Notes: generated from the sequence alone by a model not told the origin. A stretch of 64,000 nucleotides of DNA from Paracidovorax wautersii (GCF_031453675.1 NZ_JAVIZX010000001.1:2502001-2566000), one strand, 5' to 3'; counted from the first letter of the stretch, positions 1 through 9,123 are shown. Made by a program: numbers and translations.

Positions 1-34
1 CGGGCCGGCGCGGTCCGGCCCCCGGGCCAGTGGC

Positions 35-535
35 TCAGTGCTTGTGTTCGCCGTGGCCGGCATGGCCACCGGCCGGTGCGGCGCCCGCGGCCACGCCCCG
101 CGCCTTGGCCTGGACCTGCAGCGTCTCGCGCTGGCCGTCCTTGCCCTCGACCACCAGCGACAGCGGCACCGTGTCGCCTTCCTTCACCTGGGCGGGCAGG
201 TCCATCAGCATCACGTGGTAGCCCCCGGGCTTGAGTTCCACGGCCTTGCCCGCGGGTAGTTCCAGGCCGGGCACGGCGCGCATTTTCATCACGTTGTCCA
301 CGACCTTCATCTCGTGGATCTCGGCCACGGGCGCGGCCGGCGTGCTCACCGAGACCACGCGCGCATCCTTGGGCGACACCAGGCGCATGAAGGCGCCCGT
401 GGCCTTCTGGTTGGGCACGGTGGCGCGCACCCAGGCATCCTGCACGGTGACCTGGGCCTGGGCCAGGCCGGCGGCAGACAGGGCCAGCGCGAGGGCGGCG
501 GGGCGGACGAGGGAAGCGATAGAGAAAGCGGACAT
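35..535 (-). CDS. Periplasmic copper chaperone PCu(A)C
   Basis: Periplasmic Cu(I) chaperone of the PCu(A)C family, which delivers copper to cytochrome oxidase or other cuproproteins. The 166-residue product has a signal peptide ending near AQA, then the family metal motif: HEM near the middle, a following Met, and HVMLM about 30 residues later. The His-rich tail (HAGHGEHKH) may add copper ligands. I chose the ATG preceded by AGGAGA; the open frame runs further upstream but that extension has no ribosome site and is not family-like. The upstream DUF2946 gene on the same strand is a usual partner of such copper loci. Confidence in the family is high; the target oxidase is not in the window. Confidence 0.9.
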   Translation of the reverse strand: MSAFSIASLVRPAALALALSAAGLAQAQVTVQDAWVRATVPNQKATGAFMRLVSPKDARVVSVSTPAAPVAEIHEMKVVDNVMKMRAVPGLELPAGKAVELKPGGYHVMLMDLPAQVKEGDTVPLSLVVEGKDGQRETLQVQAKARGVAAGAAPAGGHAGHGEHKH

Positions 536-671
536 GGAAGTTCTCCTGAACGGAAAAGAGGAAGGGTTTGCGGGCAAAGGCATGCAGCCTGAGCGGAAGA
601 CGGGGCGGTTCGCCCGCGGTTGAGGTTGGGGTGGGCGCTGCAGCGGACTGCCCGGCGCGCTCCAGGCCGTT

Positions 672-1055
672 TCAACCCGCCGTGGGCGGAGCGCGCGGTG
701 GGAATGGCGCGCGCGTGGGCGCGACCGAAGGGGCGGTGGCCGTGGGGCGTGCCACGTGCGACGCCATGGGGTCGCGGCCCGCCTCCCAGTGCGCGGGCGG
801 CGAGGGCGGCGTGGCGGACAGGCACAGAGGGCAGTCCAGCGTGTGATGGCCTGCCGCGGAGGCGCCGGCGATGCCCGCCGCCCCCTCTGCCGTGTGGGCG
901 GCAGCGATCCAGCGGACCTCACCGTCCGCGCTGCACAGCCGCTCCATCGCTGCGGCGGGCCGCAGCACGGGCGCTGCGGAGGCCAGGGCCAGCGACACCA
1001 TGAACCACGCCAGCGCCAGGCGGGCGAGGCAGCGGGTGGAGCGCAGGGCAGACAT
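672..1055 (-). CDS. DUF2946 family protein (copper-locus partner)
   Basis: Small exported protein of about 127 residues with an N-terminal hydrophobic segment (LARLALAWFMVSLALASAAP) and a central CxxC (DCPLC), the pattern of DUF2946 proteins. These commonly sit beside copper chaperones or TonB copper receptors, and here the PCu(A)C gene follows on the same strand after about 135 bases. The function of the family is not established; metal handling is inferred from context and the CxxC. The start is the internal ATG before MSALRST, since the longer upstream frame is Arg-rich and reads into the promoter region. Confidence 0.7.
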   Translation of the reverse strand: MSALRSTRCLARLALAWFMVSLALASAAPVLRPAAAMERLCSADGEVRWIAAAHTAEGAAGIAGASAAGHHTLDCPLCLSATPPSPPAHWEAGRDPMASHVARPTATAPSVAPTRAPFPPRAPPTAG

Positions 1056-1288
1056 GCGCGGATTATGACCGGCGCCCTCCGGCGTCGACCTGCGCCGGCG
1101 CAAGCCCCTGGCCGATGGGCCGCGGGAGGTGCCTAGGCAAGCCGCGTTCTCGTCGCATCAAGGGCGGCGGGAAGTGGTGTGGAAAATTATTCTGATGATT
1201 CGGTTTGTTCTTGTTTTATTTTCTGTGAATTCGGCGTATCGGTCCCAGCATCGAACCATCTTCTGCCGGCATTGCAGAACAATTTCGC
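1056..1288. promoter_or_regulatory. Divergent intergenic region between DUF2946 and ilvB
   Basis: The half next to ilvB (about 1175-1275) is clearly AT-rich against a very GC-rich background, which fits a promoter. I could not place -35/-10 boxes with confidence and saw no branched-chain-rich leader peptide of the classical attenuator type. Confidence 0.35.
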
Positions 1289-3088
1289 ATGCCTACCGCT
1301 ACTTGCTCTCCCTCCGTTGCGCAGCCCGTCCCCGTCTCGCGGACTTTCGCGCACCCTGTGCGCAACGGCGCCGAGGCGCTGTTAGACACCTTGGTCGCCT
1401 GCGGTGTGGACACGATCTTCGGCTACCCCGGTGGCGCGGCGCTCCCGCTGTACGACGCGCTCCATGGCGAGCCGCGCATCCGCCACGTGCTGGTGCGCCA
1501 TGAGCAGGCCGCGGTGCATGCGGCCGAAGGCTATGCGCGCACCACCGGCCGGGTGGGCGTGGTGCTGGTGACGTCCGGCCCGGGCGTGGCCAACACCATC
1601 TCGGGGCTGCTGGATGCGATCAGCGACTCCGTGCCGCTGCTGTGCATCAGCGGGCAGGTGGCCACGGCGGTCATCGGCACCAATGCCTTCCAGGAAAGCG
1701 ATGCGCTGGGCATGACGCGCCCGGTCACCCGCTGGAACGCCCAGCCGCGCTCGGCCGATGCGATCCCCGTCGCCGTGCGCCGCGCGCTGCGCATCGCGGC
1801 CGGTGGGCGCCCCGGGCCCGTGCTGCTCGATGTGCCCAAGGACGTGCAGTTGCAGCGCCTGACGCGCGCCGTGCCGACCGCCTCGACCCTGCCGCTCGAG
1901 CGCCGCCAAGCCGTACCCGGCGCGCTGCCGCCCCGCAGCAGCCTGCAGCGCGCGGCCGACCTGCTGTCCACCGCCCGCCGTCCGGTGTTCTATGGTGGGG
2001 GCGGCCTGATCAACGCGGGCCCGCAAGCCTGCGAGGCCTTCGCGCAGCTGGTGCGGCGCATGGGCGCGCCCTGCACGCTCACGCTGATGGGTCTGGGCGC
2101 CTTCCCGGCGTCGGATGAGCGCTTTCTGGGCATGCTGGGCATGCACGGCACGCTGGAGGCCAACCGCGCCATGCACGCGGCCGATCTGGTGGTCTGCGTG
2201 GGCGCACGCTTCGACGACCGCGTCACCGGTAAGCTCGACGAGTTCTGCCCGCAGGCGCGCAAGATCCATATCGACATCGACCCCAGCAGCATCAACAAGA
2301 CCGTCCGCGTGGACGCGCCCCTGGTGGGCGACTGCGGCGACGTGCTGGCCGCGCTGCTGGCCTTGCCGGACCTGGCCGCGCCCGATCCGGCCCGCCTCGC
2401 GCCGTGGTGGGAGCGCATCGCGGGCTGGCGCGCGCAGCGCTGCCTGGCGTTCACGCCGCGTGCCGATGCCATCCTGCCGCAGCAGCTCATGGCGCAGCTG
2501 AACGCGCAGCTGGCGGGGCGCGATGCCATCGTGTCCACCGACGTGGGCCAGCACCAGATGTGGGCCGCGCAGTACCTGGGCTTCGAGCGCCCGCGCCGCT
2601 GGCTGACCTCGGGCGGGGCCGGCACCATGGGCTATGGGTTGCCGGCCGCCATCGGCGCGCAGATCGCCCACCCCGGTGCGCTCACCGTATGCGTGAGTGG
2701 CGATGCGTCGGTGTTGATGAACATCCAGGAGCTGTCCACCGCCGTGCAGCACCGCGCGCCAGTGAAACTGGTGCTGTGCAACAACGGCTACATGGGCATG
2801 GTGCGGCAGTGGCAGGAGCTCAACCACGGCAACCGGCTGAGCCACAGCTGGAACGAGGCGCTCCCCGACTTCGTGGCCCTGGCGCGGGCCTTCGGCTGGG
2901 GCGCGCGGCGCGTGACGCAGCCGCAGGATCTGGCCCCGGCCCTGGCCGAGTGCCTGGCCGCGCCGGGCCCGTTCTTCCTCGACGTGCAGGTGGCCGCGCA
3001 GGAGAACTGCTTCCCCATGATGCCTGCGGGCGTGGGGCACCACCGGATGATGCGCGCCAAGGACGTCTGGTTCGACGAGACGGTCTGA
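1289..3088 (+). CDS. ilvB: Acetolactate synthase large subunit
   Basis: Thiamine-diphosphate enzyme that condenses two pyruvates to 2-acetolactate, or pyruvate with 2-ketobutyrate, for valine, leucine and isoleucine synthesis. The 599 residues show the three-domain fold: N-terminal TPP domain with the cofactor Glu in RHEQAAVHAAEGYAR, a central FAD-type domain, and the C-terminal TPP domain with GDASVLMNIQELSTA and NNGYMGMVRQWQEL. Length matches the family. The first ~25 residues are a non-conserved extension and the ribosome site before the ATG is weak, so the start is less certain. No small regulatory subunit (ilvN) follows, unlike the usual ilvBNC operon, so this may be a second, stand-alone isoform. 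Confidence 0.92.
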   Translation: MPTATCSPSVAQPVPVSRTFAHPVRNGAEALLDTLVACGVDTIFGYPGGAALPLYDALHGEPRIRHVLVRHEQAAVHAAEGYARTTGRVGVVLVTSGPGVANTISGLLDAISDSVPLLCISGQVATAVIGTNAFQESDALGMTRPVTRWNAQPRSADAIPVAVRRALRIAAGGRPGPVLLDVPKDVQLQRLTRAVPTASTLPLERRQAVPGALPPRSSLQRAADLLSTARRPVFYGGGGLINAGPQACEAFAQLVRRMGAPCTLTLMGLGAFPASDERFLGMLGMHGTLEANRAMHAADLVVCVGARFDDRVTGKLDEFCPQARKIHIDIDPSSINKTVRVDAPLVGDCGDVLAALLALPDLAAPDPARLAPWWERIAGWRAQRCLAFTPRADAILPQQLMAQLNAQLAGRDAIVSTDVGQHQMWAAQYLGFERPRRWLTSGGAGTMGYGLPAAIGAQIAHPGALTVCVSGDASVLMNIQELSTAVQHRAPVKLVLCNNGYMGMVRQWQELNHGNRLSHSWNEALPDFVALARAFGWGARRVTQPQDLAPALAECLAAPGPFFLDVQVAAQENCFPMMPAGVGHHRMMRAKDVWFDETV

Positions 3089-3135
3089 CGCCGCGCCGCA
3101 ACCGGCCAGCGCCGGCCCGGCGCGCCAAGCCCCGG

Positions 3136-3161
3136 ATTAAAAGGCGCCAACATAGGCGCCT
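3136..3161 (-). terminator. Rho-independent terminator of the small membrane-protein gene
   Basis: Perfect 7-bp GC-rich stem (AGGCGCC/GGCGCCT) with a 6-base loop. On the minus strand it is followed by TTTTAAT, placing it just after the stop of the minus-strand gene that ends at 3165. It may also stop ilvB read-through from the other side. Confidence 0.7.
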
Positions 3162-3164
3162 GCG

Positions 3165-3563
3165 TCAGTCGCGCGGCAGGGCGTCGGCCGCATAGCGCGC
3201 GGTGAGCCGGCGGCATCCGCCGGCCATCGCCGCGTCCTCCGGCGGCACCGTGGCCCCATCCGATTCGGCCATGCGCAGCATGGTCGCGCAGACTTGCTCG
3301 AAGTGGCGGGCTGCCACGGTGTCGCGCGCGAAGTGGTGCCCGTACGCCGCACGGTAGGCCGCAGCCTGGGGCGATTGCTCCGTCAGGGCGTCCAGAAATC
3401 TCGCGTAGTCGGTGGCCACAGGAGCTTGGAGCTGGTAGTCCGTCCATGCCCGGAACGCCACCAGCAGGCTCCCCACCAACGCCACCACCGCGATAGGAAC
3501 GGCCCAGCGGCGCCAGCCGTGTGGCGCCGCAGTGGGGGCGGGTGGGGAAGCGGGGGTATGCAC
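3165..3563 (-). CDS. Small membrane-anchored protein of unknown function
   Basis: About 132 residues: a short proline-rich cytoplasmic N-terminus, one transmembrane segment (WAVPIAVVALVGSLLVAF, about residues 20-38), and a soluble domain of about 90 residues with two cysteines (QVCATML and GGCRRL). I do not recognise the family. The start is GTG with no clear ribosome site, so a different start is possible. A terminator follows directly, which supports a real transcription unit. It is convergent with ilvB. Confidence 0.5.
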   Translation of the reverse strand: MHTPASPPAPTAAPHGWRRWAVPIAVVALVGSLLVAFRAWTDYQLQAPVATDYARFLDALTEQSPQAAAYRAAYGHHFARDTVAARHFEQVCATMLRMAESDGATVPPEDAAMAGGCRRLTARYAADALPRD

Positions 3564-3703
3564 GGACGGGCAGCCTGGGGATCGCGTGGGAATTTGCCAA
3601 GTCTACGCGCCGTAGGGCGGGCCTCCCCACCAAAGCCCGGCGTTTGGCTTCCGCGTCTGTCCGGGCGACTGCGAGCCTGCAGCGCGAGGCGAGACCGGAC
3701 CGC

Positions 3704-3735
3704 CCAACAAAACAGGCGGCCCGGGGGCCGCCTGT
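3704..3735 (-). terminator. Rho-independent terminator
   Basis: A 10-bp GC stem (ACAGGCGGCC/GGCCGCCTGT) with a tight loop, followed on the minus strand by TTTGTT. It lies about 55 bases after the stop of the small exported-protein gene and is its likely terminator. Confidence 0.75.
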
Positions 3736-3789
3736 GGTGAAACGACTGTCGCTCGGTCTGTCAGCCAGCCCGGGCGCGCCGTGCTCCGG

Positions 3790-4050
3790 TCAGTCCGTCG
3801 AATTCTTCAGGGACTGCTTGGCCTTGTCCGCCGAGTTCTTCGAGCGGTTCTTGTGGTAGTCCGACTTCACGTTGTTCACGGCCTTGCCGACAGGGCCGCT
3901 CTTCTCTGCCTTGTCATCGGCGCGCTTCTGCTCGATCTTGTGTTCAGCGGCGTCCGAGGCCTCGGAAGCGGCCTTGCCCACCTGGGCAGAAGCGGTGCCG
4001 GCGGTGAAGACGGCCAGGGTAGCGGCGATGGCGATCAGGGATTTCTTCAT
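3790..4050 (-). CDS. Small secreted, highly charged protein
   Basis: An 86-residue protein with a clean Sec signal peptide (MKKSLIAIAATLAVFTAGTASA) and a mature part rich in Lys, Asp, Glu and Ala with no cysteine or hydrophobic core, probably helical or disordered in the periplasm. A strong ribosome site (GGAGG) precedes the ATG and a terminator follows, so the gene is convincing. Similar small Lys/Ala-rich periplasmic proteins are common in Comamonadaceae but have no assigned role that I know of. Confidence 0.7.
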   Translation of the reverse strand: MKKSLIAIAATLAVFTAGTASAQVGKAASEASDAAEHKIEQKRADDKAEKSGPVGKAVNNVKSDYHKNRSKNSADKAKQSLKNSTD

Positions 4051-4261
4051 GGAACAACCTCCGGATAAGACAAATACGATGGATGCAATCGTGCCTGCAG
4101 CCGTGTACCGGGCGTGTCAGCCGATGCCCCACCGCCTGGGCGGGGGCTGCCTCACGGTCGTGCAGGAGGGCGGGCTTTCGGTGCGCGATAGCGAATTGCT
4201 ATTCCTGCAGGTCATCCACACCGGGGGCTGCTGCGTATGAAGGATTCAACCTGTACCCCGC

Positions 4262-6136
4262 ATGCACGACTCCCACCCCCTGACTGCCTCGCCCGTGCAT
4301 CCCTCACCGGCCGCATCCTTACCTGACACCGCCGGAGCCGTAGCCCAGGCTGTGCTGCCCGCCGGGTTTCCCGATGCCGCCTGGATCCACGAGCAGGAAC
4401 GCCTGTTTTTCCTTCGCTCCACCGGCCTGCTCGACAGCAAGGCCAGCGAGGCCTTCGACCGCATCACGCGGCTGGCCGCCGAGCTGTTCCAGGTGCCCAT
4501 TGCCCTCGTTTCGCTGGTGGAGGACAAACGCCAGTGGTTCAAGTCGTGCGTGGGCCTCGACACCCGCCAGACCGACCGCAGCGTGTCCTTCTGCACCCAC
4601 ACCATCGAGCGGGGCACCGCGCTCATCGTGGAGGACGCGTTGCAGGACACCCGCTTCGCCGACAACCCGCTCGTCACCGGCTACCCCGGCATCCGCTTCT
4701 ACGCGGGTGTGCCGCTGCGGCTGCCGTCCGGCCATGCCCTGGGCAGCCTGTGCATCATCGATTCCCAGCCTCGCAGCTTCAGCGACCGTGAGCTGCAACG
4801 GCTGCAGGACCTGGGCGCGCTGGTGATGGCGCAGATCGACCTGCACCAGATGGCTGGTCGGGTGAACGAGGTCACGCGACTGCCCAACCGCGGCCAATTG
4901 GGCGAAGACCTGCAGGAGGCCTGCGCGGCCGAGCCCAGTGCGCCCCGTGTGCTGATGCTCCTCGATGTCATGAGCCATGCGCAACTGCAGGCTGCAGTGC
5001 GCGCGGTGGGGGTGGCCCCGCTGGAATCGGCCCTGCGCACCATCGCCACCAAGCTGGTCCAAACCATTCCATCCGATGCGGCGCTCTACCATGTGGGCGA
5101 GACCCGCTTCGCCATCGTGCTGGCGGGCGGGGTGCAGGAAGACTTGTCCGACGTGGCCGCCGGCATGATGCTGCGCATGGCAGAGCCCTTCCGCGCCGGC
5201 GCGGTCACGGTGCAGCTGGAGCTGCAGGCCGGGCTGGCTCCGTTCACGCTGGTATCCGAGTCATGCCATGACGTGCTTCGGCGCGCCACGGCTGCGCTGT
5301 ACCAGGCTGGTACGGAGCAGCGGCCCATGGTCTGGTACGGCGAGCAGTTCGACGTACCCCACCGCCGCGCTTACGCCCTGCTGCGCAGCATTCCGTCGGG
5401 CTTGATGGCCGGTGACTTCCGCCTGGTGTTTCAGCCCAAGATGAATCTGCACACCGGTCGCGTCACGGCGGTGGAAGCGCTGGCGCGCTGGCGCCACCCC
5501 CGCCATGGCGATGTGCCGCCGAGCGAGTTCATCGAGATCATGGAGCGCACGACGCTGATCCACGATTTCACCGAGTGGATACTGCACCGTTCCCTCGAGC
5601 AGCTGTCGGTGTGGCGCACCCAGGGCATCGAACTCAGCATGGCGGTGAATGTGTCGGCGCGCAATCTAGAGCATCCCCGCTTTCTGCAGGCGCTGCGCAA
5701 TGCCTGCGCCCTCTACCAGGTGCACCCGCAGAACCTGCATATCGAATGTACCGAGCATGCCGTGATGACGGGCACGCGCACGGCGGCCACGCTGGAGGCT
5801 GTGCGTGCGATGGGGATCGGCATCTCGCTGGACGACTTCGGCGTGGGCTACAGCAACCTGGCCTGCCTGCATTCGCTGCCGGTGCAGTTGCTCAAGCTCG
5901 ACCAGTCCCTCATCAAGCCCATCGCGACGGACGTGCGCGCGCTCAAGCTCGTCCGGTCGCTGCTCCACATGGGCCACACGCTGGGCTACCGTCTGCTGGC
6001 CGAGGGCGTGGAGAGCAAGGAAGTCTTCGACATCCTCAAGCGCGAAGGATGCGATGCCGTGCAGGGCTACTACCTGTCCCGCCCGCTGGAGGCCGAGGAC
6101 GTTCCGCGCTTTCTGCAGGCCGCGCCCCGGGGCTGA
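4262..6136 (+). CDS. GAF-GGDEF(degenerate)-EAL cyclic-di-GMP phosphodiesterase
   Basis: A 624-residue cytoplasmic signalling protein. Residues about 45-190 form a GAF sensor domain (ending ALGSLCIIDSQPRSFS). The middle 200-370 is a GGDEF-like domain whose signature is lost: the expected GGDEF position reads VGETRF, so it should not make c-di-GMP. The C-terminal EAL domain keeps the catalytic residues visible in EALARW, the CTEHAVM Glu, DDFGVGYSNL, KLDQSLI, LAEGVES and QGYYLSRPL, so c-di-GMP hydrolysis is likely. No transmembrane segment is present; the GAF domain probably senses an intracellular small molecule. It is a single-gene unit, convergent with the glycine-zipper gene. Confidence 0.85.
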   Translation: MHDSHPLTASPVHPSPAASLPDTAGAVAQAVLPAGFPDAAWIHEQERLFFLRSTGLLDSKASEAFDRITRLAAELFQVPIALVSLVEDKRQWFKSCVGLDTRQTDRSVSFCTHTIERGTALIVEDALQDTRFADNPLVTGYPGIRFYAGVPLRLPSGHALGSLCIIDSQPRSFSDRELQRLQDLGALVMAQIDLHQMAGRVNEVTRLPNRGQLGEDLQEACAAEPSAPRVLMLLDVMSHAQLQAAVRAVGVAPLESALRTIATKLVQTIPSDAALYHVGETRFAIVLAGGVQEDLSDVAAGMMLRMAEPFRAGAVTVQLELQAGLAPFTLVSESCHDVLRRATAALYQAGTEQRPMVWYGEQFDVPHRRAYALLRSIPSGLMAGDFRLVFQPKMNLHTGRVTAVEALARWRHPRHGDVPPSEFIEIMERTTLIHDFTEWILHRSLEQLSVWRTQGIELSMAVNVSARNLEHPRFLQALRNACALYQVHPQNLHIECTEHAVMTGTRTAATLEAVRAMGIGISLDDFGVGYSNLACLHSLPVQLLKLDQSLIKPIATDVRALKLVRSLLHMGHTLGYRLLAEGVESKEVFDILKREGCDAVQGYYLSRPLEAEDVPRFLQAAPRG

Positions 6137-6149
6137 CGCGCCCGGGCGG

Positions 6150-6545
6150 TCAGACGGACGGCTTGTTCGTGCCGGGGTGCATCTCCATGGGCGCGGGTTC
6201 GCCTGGCACGGGGTCCTGTCCTGTCGCCGCCACGTGGGGGCCCACGGTGGCACTGGCGGCTGCGCCGCCCAGGGCGCCGGCCACGCCGCCCAGCGTGCCT
6301 CCGACGACGACGCCCACGGGCCCTGCCACCGCCACGCCGACGGCGGCACCCGTGGCGGCGCCCGCCATGACGCCGCCGCCCATCAGCACGGACTTGGACT
6401 CCCGCGCGGCCTCGTCCGGCGACAGGGCCTGCTGCGCGGCAGGGCGGGGGTCTTGCGAAGGCACGCCGTAGCCGGGCCTGGCCTGTTCCGCCAAATCGGG
6501 ATCTACCGGTGCAGCAGGGTTGTGGGGGGTGATCGGTGCGTTCAT
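6150..6545 (-). CDS. Glycine-zipper domain protein
   Basis: A 131-residue protein without a clear signal peptide. Its N-terminal half is polar and Pro/Ala-rich; residues about 70-110 are an almost uninterrupted glycine/alanine/valine zipper (GGGVMAGAATGAAVGVAVAG and on), as in bacteriocin-like or outer-membrane glycine-zipper proteins. The start is the ATG after AGGAGAG rather than the longer upstream frame. The function is unknown; membrane insertion or self-association is the only inference the sequence allows. Confidence 0.6.
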   Translation of the reverse strand: MNAPITPHNPAAPVDPDLAEQARPGYGVPSQDPRPAAQQALSPDEAARESKSVLMGGGVMAGAATGAAVGVAVAGPVGVVVGGTLGGVAGALGGAAASATVGPHVAATGQDPVPGEPAPMEMHPGTNKPSV

Positions 6546-6896
6546 GGGGCTCTCCTTCTCAACAGGGGTGGATGCGGCCGCTCGGGTCGCGGCCGGCTGG
6601 TGTCTCTGTTGTAGAAGGGCCGTCTCACCAAAGCCGCCGTCCATCGGGCTCTACGCCTGTCGGACAACGCCCGGTGGCTGCGTCCTACGGCCGTGAGTTC
6701 ATGACCTGTGTCAAGAAAATGCCCTTGGGATGTTGCTGCCGGTATGGCGCCGCTCCGGCTGAAGCGCCGCGCCGCGTAGTGGGCGGATCCTCTGTCGAAG
6801 GTCCGGCGTGGCGTCACTTGGGAAGGCCAGCACTGGTCGACCGCGTGGGTTACGCGTTCTGCAGACGTCAGCGGTCGTGACCTTGGCGATACCGTC

Positions 6897-7124
6897 TTAT
6901 TCGTCCTTGAGCGTGACGGTGTCACCGGTCGCCTTCGCCGCGAGTCTGCTGCCCTGCGCCGTCTTGGTGGCGGCGCTGTCATTGCGGTATGAGCGCCTCT
7001 TGACGCACGTGGCGGCGGCCCACTTTCCTGGAACGAGGTCCCGGCAGCCAGTCCGGCGGAGGCCGCATTGGCGAGCGCGAACACGGTGAGGGGACGGGGC
7101 CTTTAAGGTTTTGAAGGGAAGCAT
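6897..7124 (-). pseudogene. Remnant of a small exported-protein gene, possibly frameshifted
   Basis: Read on the minus strand, one frame starts MLPFKTLKAP, a second frame continues with a signal-peptide-like stretch (FALANAASAGLAAGTSF), and the first frame resumes as SYRNDSAATKTAQGS and continues to TVTLKDE. Joined across two frameshifts this would be a ~75-residue secreted protein of the kind found elsewhere in the family. The reconstruction is inference; the region could also be non-coding. Confidence 0.25.
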
Positions 7125-7269
7125 GTCCGATGCGGAGATGCGGAGATGCGGAGGACGGGACGCCTTCGCCTGTTGCTAGGCATCGGCTGCTTAATCAGGT
7201 AGCTCCGCGATGGGGCGCCCATCGCTCCTGCGTTCGCAGACAAGGGAGGTGGGCGGACCGGTATGCAGG

Positions 7270-7415
7270 GAGGGCGGCTCCATCCTCAATGGCTTGGAGC
7301 CGAGCAATCGCGCCGAATCAATCACCGCGGGCTCGGAATATCACTACCAAGGGAATGGTACGACACGGCAGAGCTGCGGGGTGGGAAGGACGCGGTGTGA
7401 GAGGCCGGCGAGGGC
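7270..7415 (+). repeat. Diverged direct repeat, left copy
   Basis: About 125 bases align by eye at roughly 70% identity with 30825-30965 in the same orientation. Shared blocks include TGGAGCC, TCGCGCC, GCGGGCTCG, AATATCACTACC, GCAGAGCTGCG and GCCGGC. The copies lie on either side of the T4SS/prophage segment. Their origin (old att-like duplication or fragments of one lost element) cannot be told from sequence alone. Confidence 0.5.
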
Positions 7416-7446
7416 ACCCACAACACCAGTTCGCTAAGCGCGGAGT

Positions 7447-9123
7447 TCAAATCGACAGGGCCGGAATCGCAATTTTGGGCAGCAGCTTTCGCGTGAAATA
7501 CTTGTCTTGGTAGTAGCGGATCTTGTCGCACTTCACAGGATGCGGAAGACCTTCGTAGAGAAAAACTTCGGTGTCTGGCCCCATAGCCTTAAGCTCCTGC
7601 GGCAGCATGAGGGCACGCCGTTCTTCCGATTCGCTGCGACTCGTTTCCCGCCCACGGGTCACGTTCTGCTTACGCACCGTGGTGTAGCCCAACATGTCGG
7701 AATAATCGTTGGCGTCTTGCTGCTCCCGCGGCGCGTAGATAATCTGGAGCGCATGGTTGGTGAGCAGCGTGCGTGCCACTTCCTTCCCATAGGTCGCATC
7801 GAGTTGGGCCATGCTCTGGATGATGGGCAAAAGCCGCATGTTGTAGCCGGCCATGTAGCTCACGGCGTTGGCAATGATGTCCACCTTGCCGATGCTGGTG
7901 AATTCGTCCATCAACAGCAGGCATTGATGCTTCAACTGCGGGTTGTTCTGCGGCAGCTCTTTAGTGTTCACGTTGATGAGCTGGCTGAAGAACAGATTGA
8001 CGATCAGCCGGCTCTCCGCGAGTTTGTTGGGCTGGATGCCAATGTAGATCGTCATCTTTTTCTTGCGCACGTCGGTGAGGAGGAAGTCGTCCGCGCTGGT
8101 GGCGGCGTCCAATATCGGATTGACCCACGCATTGAGCGGCTCCTTAAAGGTGCCAAGAATGGAGGCGAACGTTTCCGCTGCTTGCGACAGCAGGTTGGAG
8201 AAAGCCAATCGCGCGTTGTCGCTCAAGAACGGCGCGGCTGCCAGCTCTTCGTATGACTTGCGCAAGTCGGCGCCGTTGCCCGACGACAGTTGATAGATCT
8301 GCCCAAGCGTGCGCGCTGTGCGGATCGATTCTGGAATTCCCTGCCTGTCATCGTCCTCCCATTTTTCGAAGAGATACAGGGAGAACGCCAAGAATGCGTT
8401 GCGCGCCTGACTGACCCAGAATTTTTGGTCGGCAGCACCGTCCGGATACAGCATGGCCGCAATGCTCATCAAATCAGACACCCGAAAGTTCGGGTCGGTG
8501 GAGACATATGTGAGCGGGTTCCAGCGATGCGTCCTCCTATCTTCTGCGAAGGGATTGAAGAGATAGACCTCCTGGCCCTCTTTCGCACGCCATCCGCTGG
8601 TGAGTTCGTAATTTTCCTGCTTGATGTCGAGCACTACGACCGATCCGCTGTACTCCAACAAATTCGGAATGACGACACCGACGCCTTTACCGGAGCGTGT
8701 CGGCGCCGCAAGAATGACGAATTGCTGGCCCGGCAGGCGAACAAGACGGCCGCCGAATTTACCGACCAAGATCGCATTGGGCGATGGTTTGAACATGGCC
8801 TGTTTTGCCAGGTCTGCGCCTGTGGCGAAGCGGGCGTCGCCATGAATCGACTTGGCTTTGGTCCTGACGAGCAGCGCCAGCAGACCTAGCCAGACGAGCG
8901 CGGGGACACCAAAGCCGATGTAGCCTGCCCAATGAATCTGCTTCGCAAAGGGGCGATAGGCTGCGAGATCCCGTACCTTCCAGTAATCCAGATACGTACT
9001 CCAACTCAGCGCATGGATGTCAACTTTGAGCAGAAAGAGGATAAGCCAGCCAGACAGATAAATCCCTGCAGATAGTGCAAGGGCAAAACACAGGGCTGCG
9101 CTAAACAGCTTGACCTTGTTCAT
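7447..9123 (-). CDS. virD4: T4SS coupling protein VirD4
   Basis: Inner-membrane coupling ATPase that receives substrates and hands them to the VirB channel. The 558 residues have two N-terminal transmembrane segments (about 8-32 and 65-86), a Walker A at 141-149 (PTRSGKGVG), a Walker B at 401-408 (CLLLMDEF) and the all-alpha domain between. In killing-type systems VirD4 binds the C-terminal XVIPCD of effectors, and both effectors of this cluster carry that domain. It is last in the cluster, after virB4, whereas in Xanthomonas-type loci virD4 often comes first. The start ATG overlaps the stop region of a tiny upstream frame. Confidence 0.95.
   Translation of the reverse strand: MNKVKLFSAALCFALALSAGIYLSGWLILFLLKVDIHALSWSTYLDYWKVRDLAAYRPFAKQIHWAGYIGFGVPALVWLGLLALLVRTKAKSIHGDARFATGADLAKQAMFKPSPNAILVGKFGGRLVRLPGQQFVILAAPTRSGKGVGVVIPNLLEYSGSVVVLDIKQENYELTSGWRAKEGQEVYLFNPFAEDRRTHRWNPLTYVSTDPNFRVSDLMSIAAMLYPDGAADQKFWVSQARNAFLAFSLYLFEKWEDDDRQGIPESIRTARTLGQIYQLSSGNGADLRKSYEELAAAPFLSDNARLAFSNLLSQAAETFASILGTFKEPLNAWVNPILDAATSADDFLLTDVRKKKMTIYIGIQPNKLAESRLIVNLFFSQLINVNTKELPQNNPQLKHQCLLLMDEFTSIGKVDIIANAVSYMAGYNMRLLPIIQSMAQLDATYGKEVARTLLTNHALQIIYAPREQQDANDYSDMLGYTTVRKQNVTRGRETSRSESEERRALMLPQELKAMGPDTEVFLYEGLPHPVKCDKIRYYQDKYFTRKLLPKIAIPALSI

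Larger units (their letters stand above)
6546..7446. other. Gene-poor, decayed segment at the left edge of the island
   Basis: No intact gene is supported over about 900 bases. Visible items are a frameshifted small-gene remnant around 6900-7124, a short direct repeat (ATGCGGAG three times, about 7130-7155) and a diverged long repeat at 7270-7415. This fits the ragged edge of an acquired region. Confidence 0.5.

Noticed and set aside
1382-3043. 553-codon open frame opposite ilvB
   Set aside because: His/Gln/Arg-rich shadow of a high-GC gene; ilvB on the other strand has full TPP-enzyme motifs.
7130-7160. ATGCGGAG tandem repeat as a possible CRISPR-like or phase-variation tract
   Set aside because: Only three 8-base units with no spacers and no gene attached.
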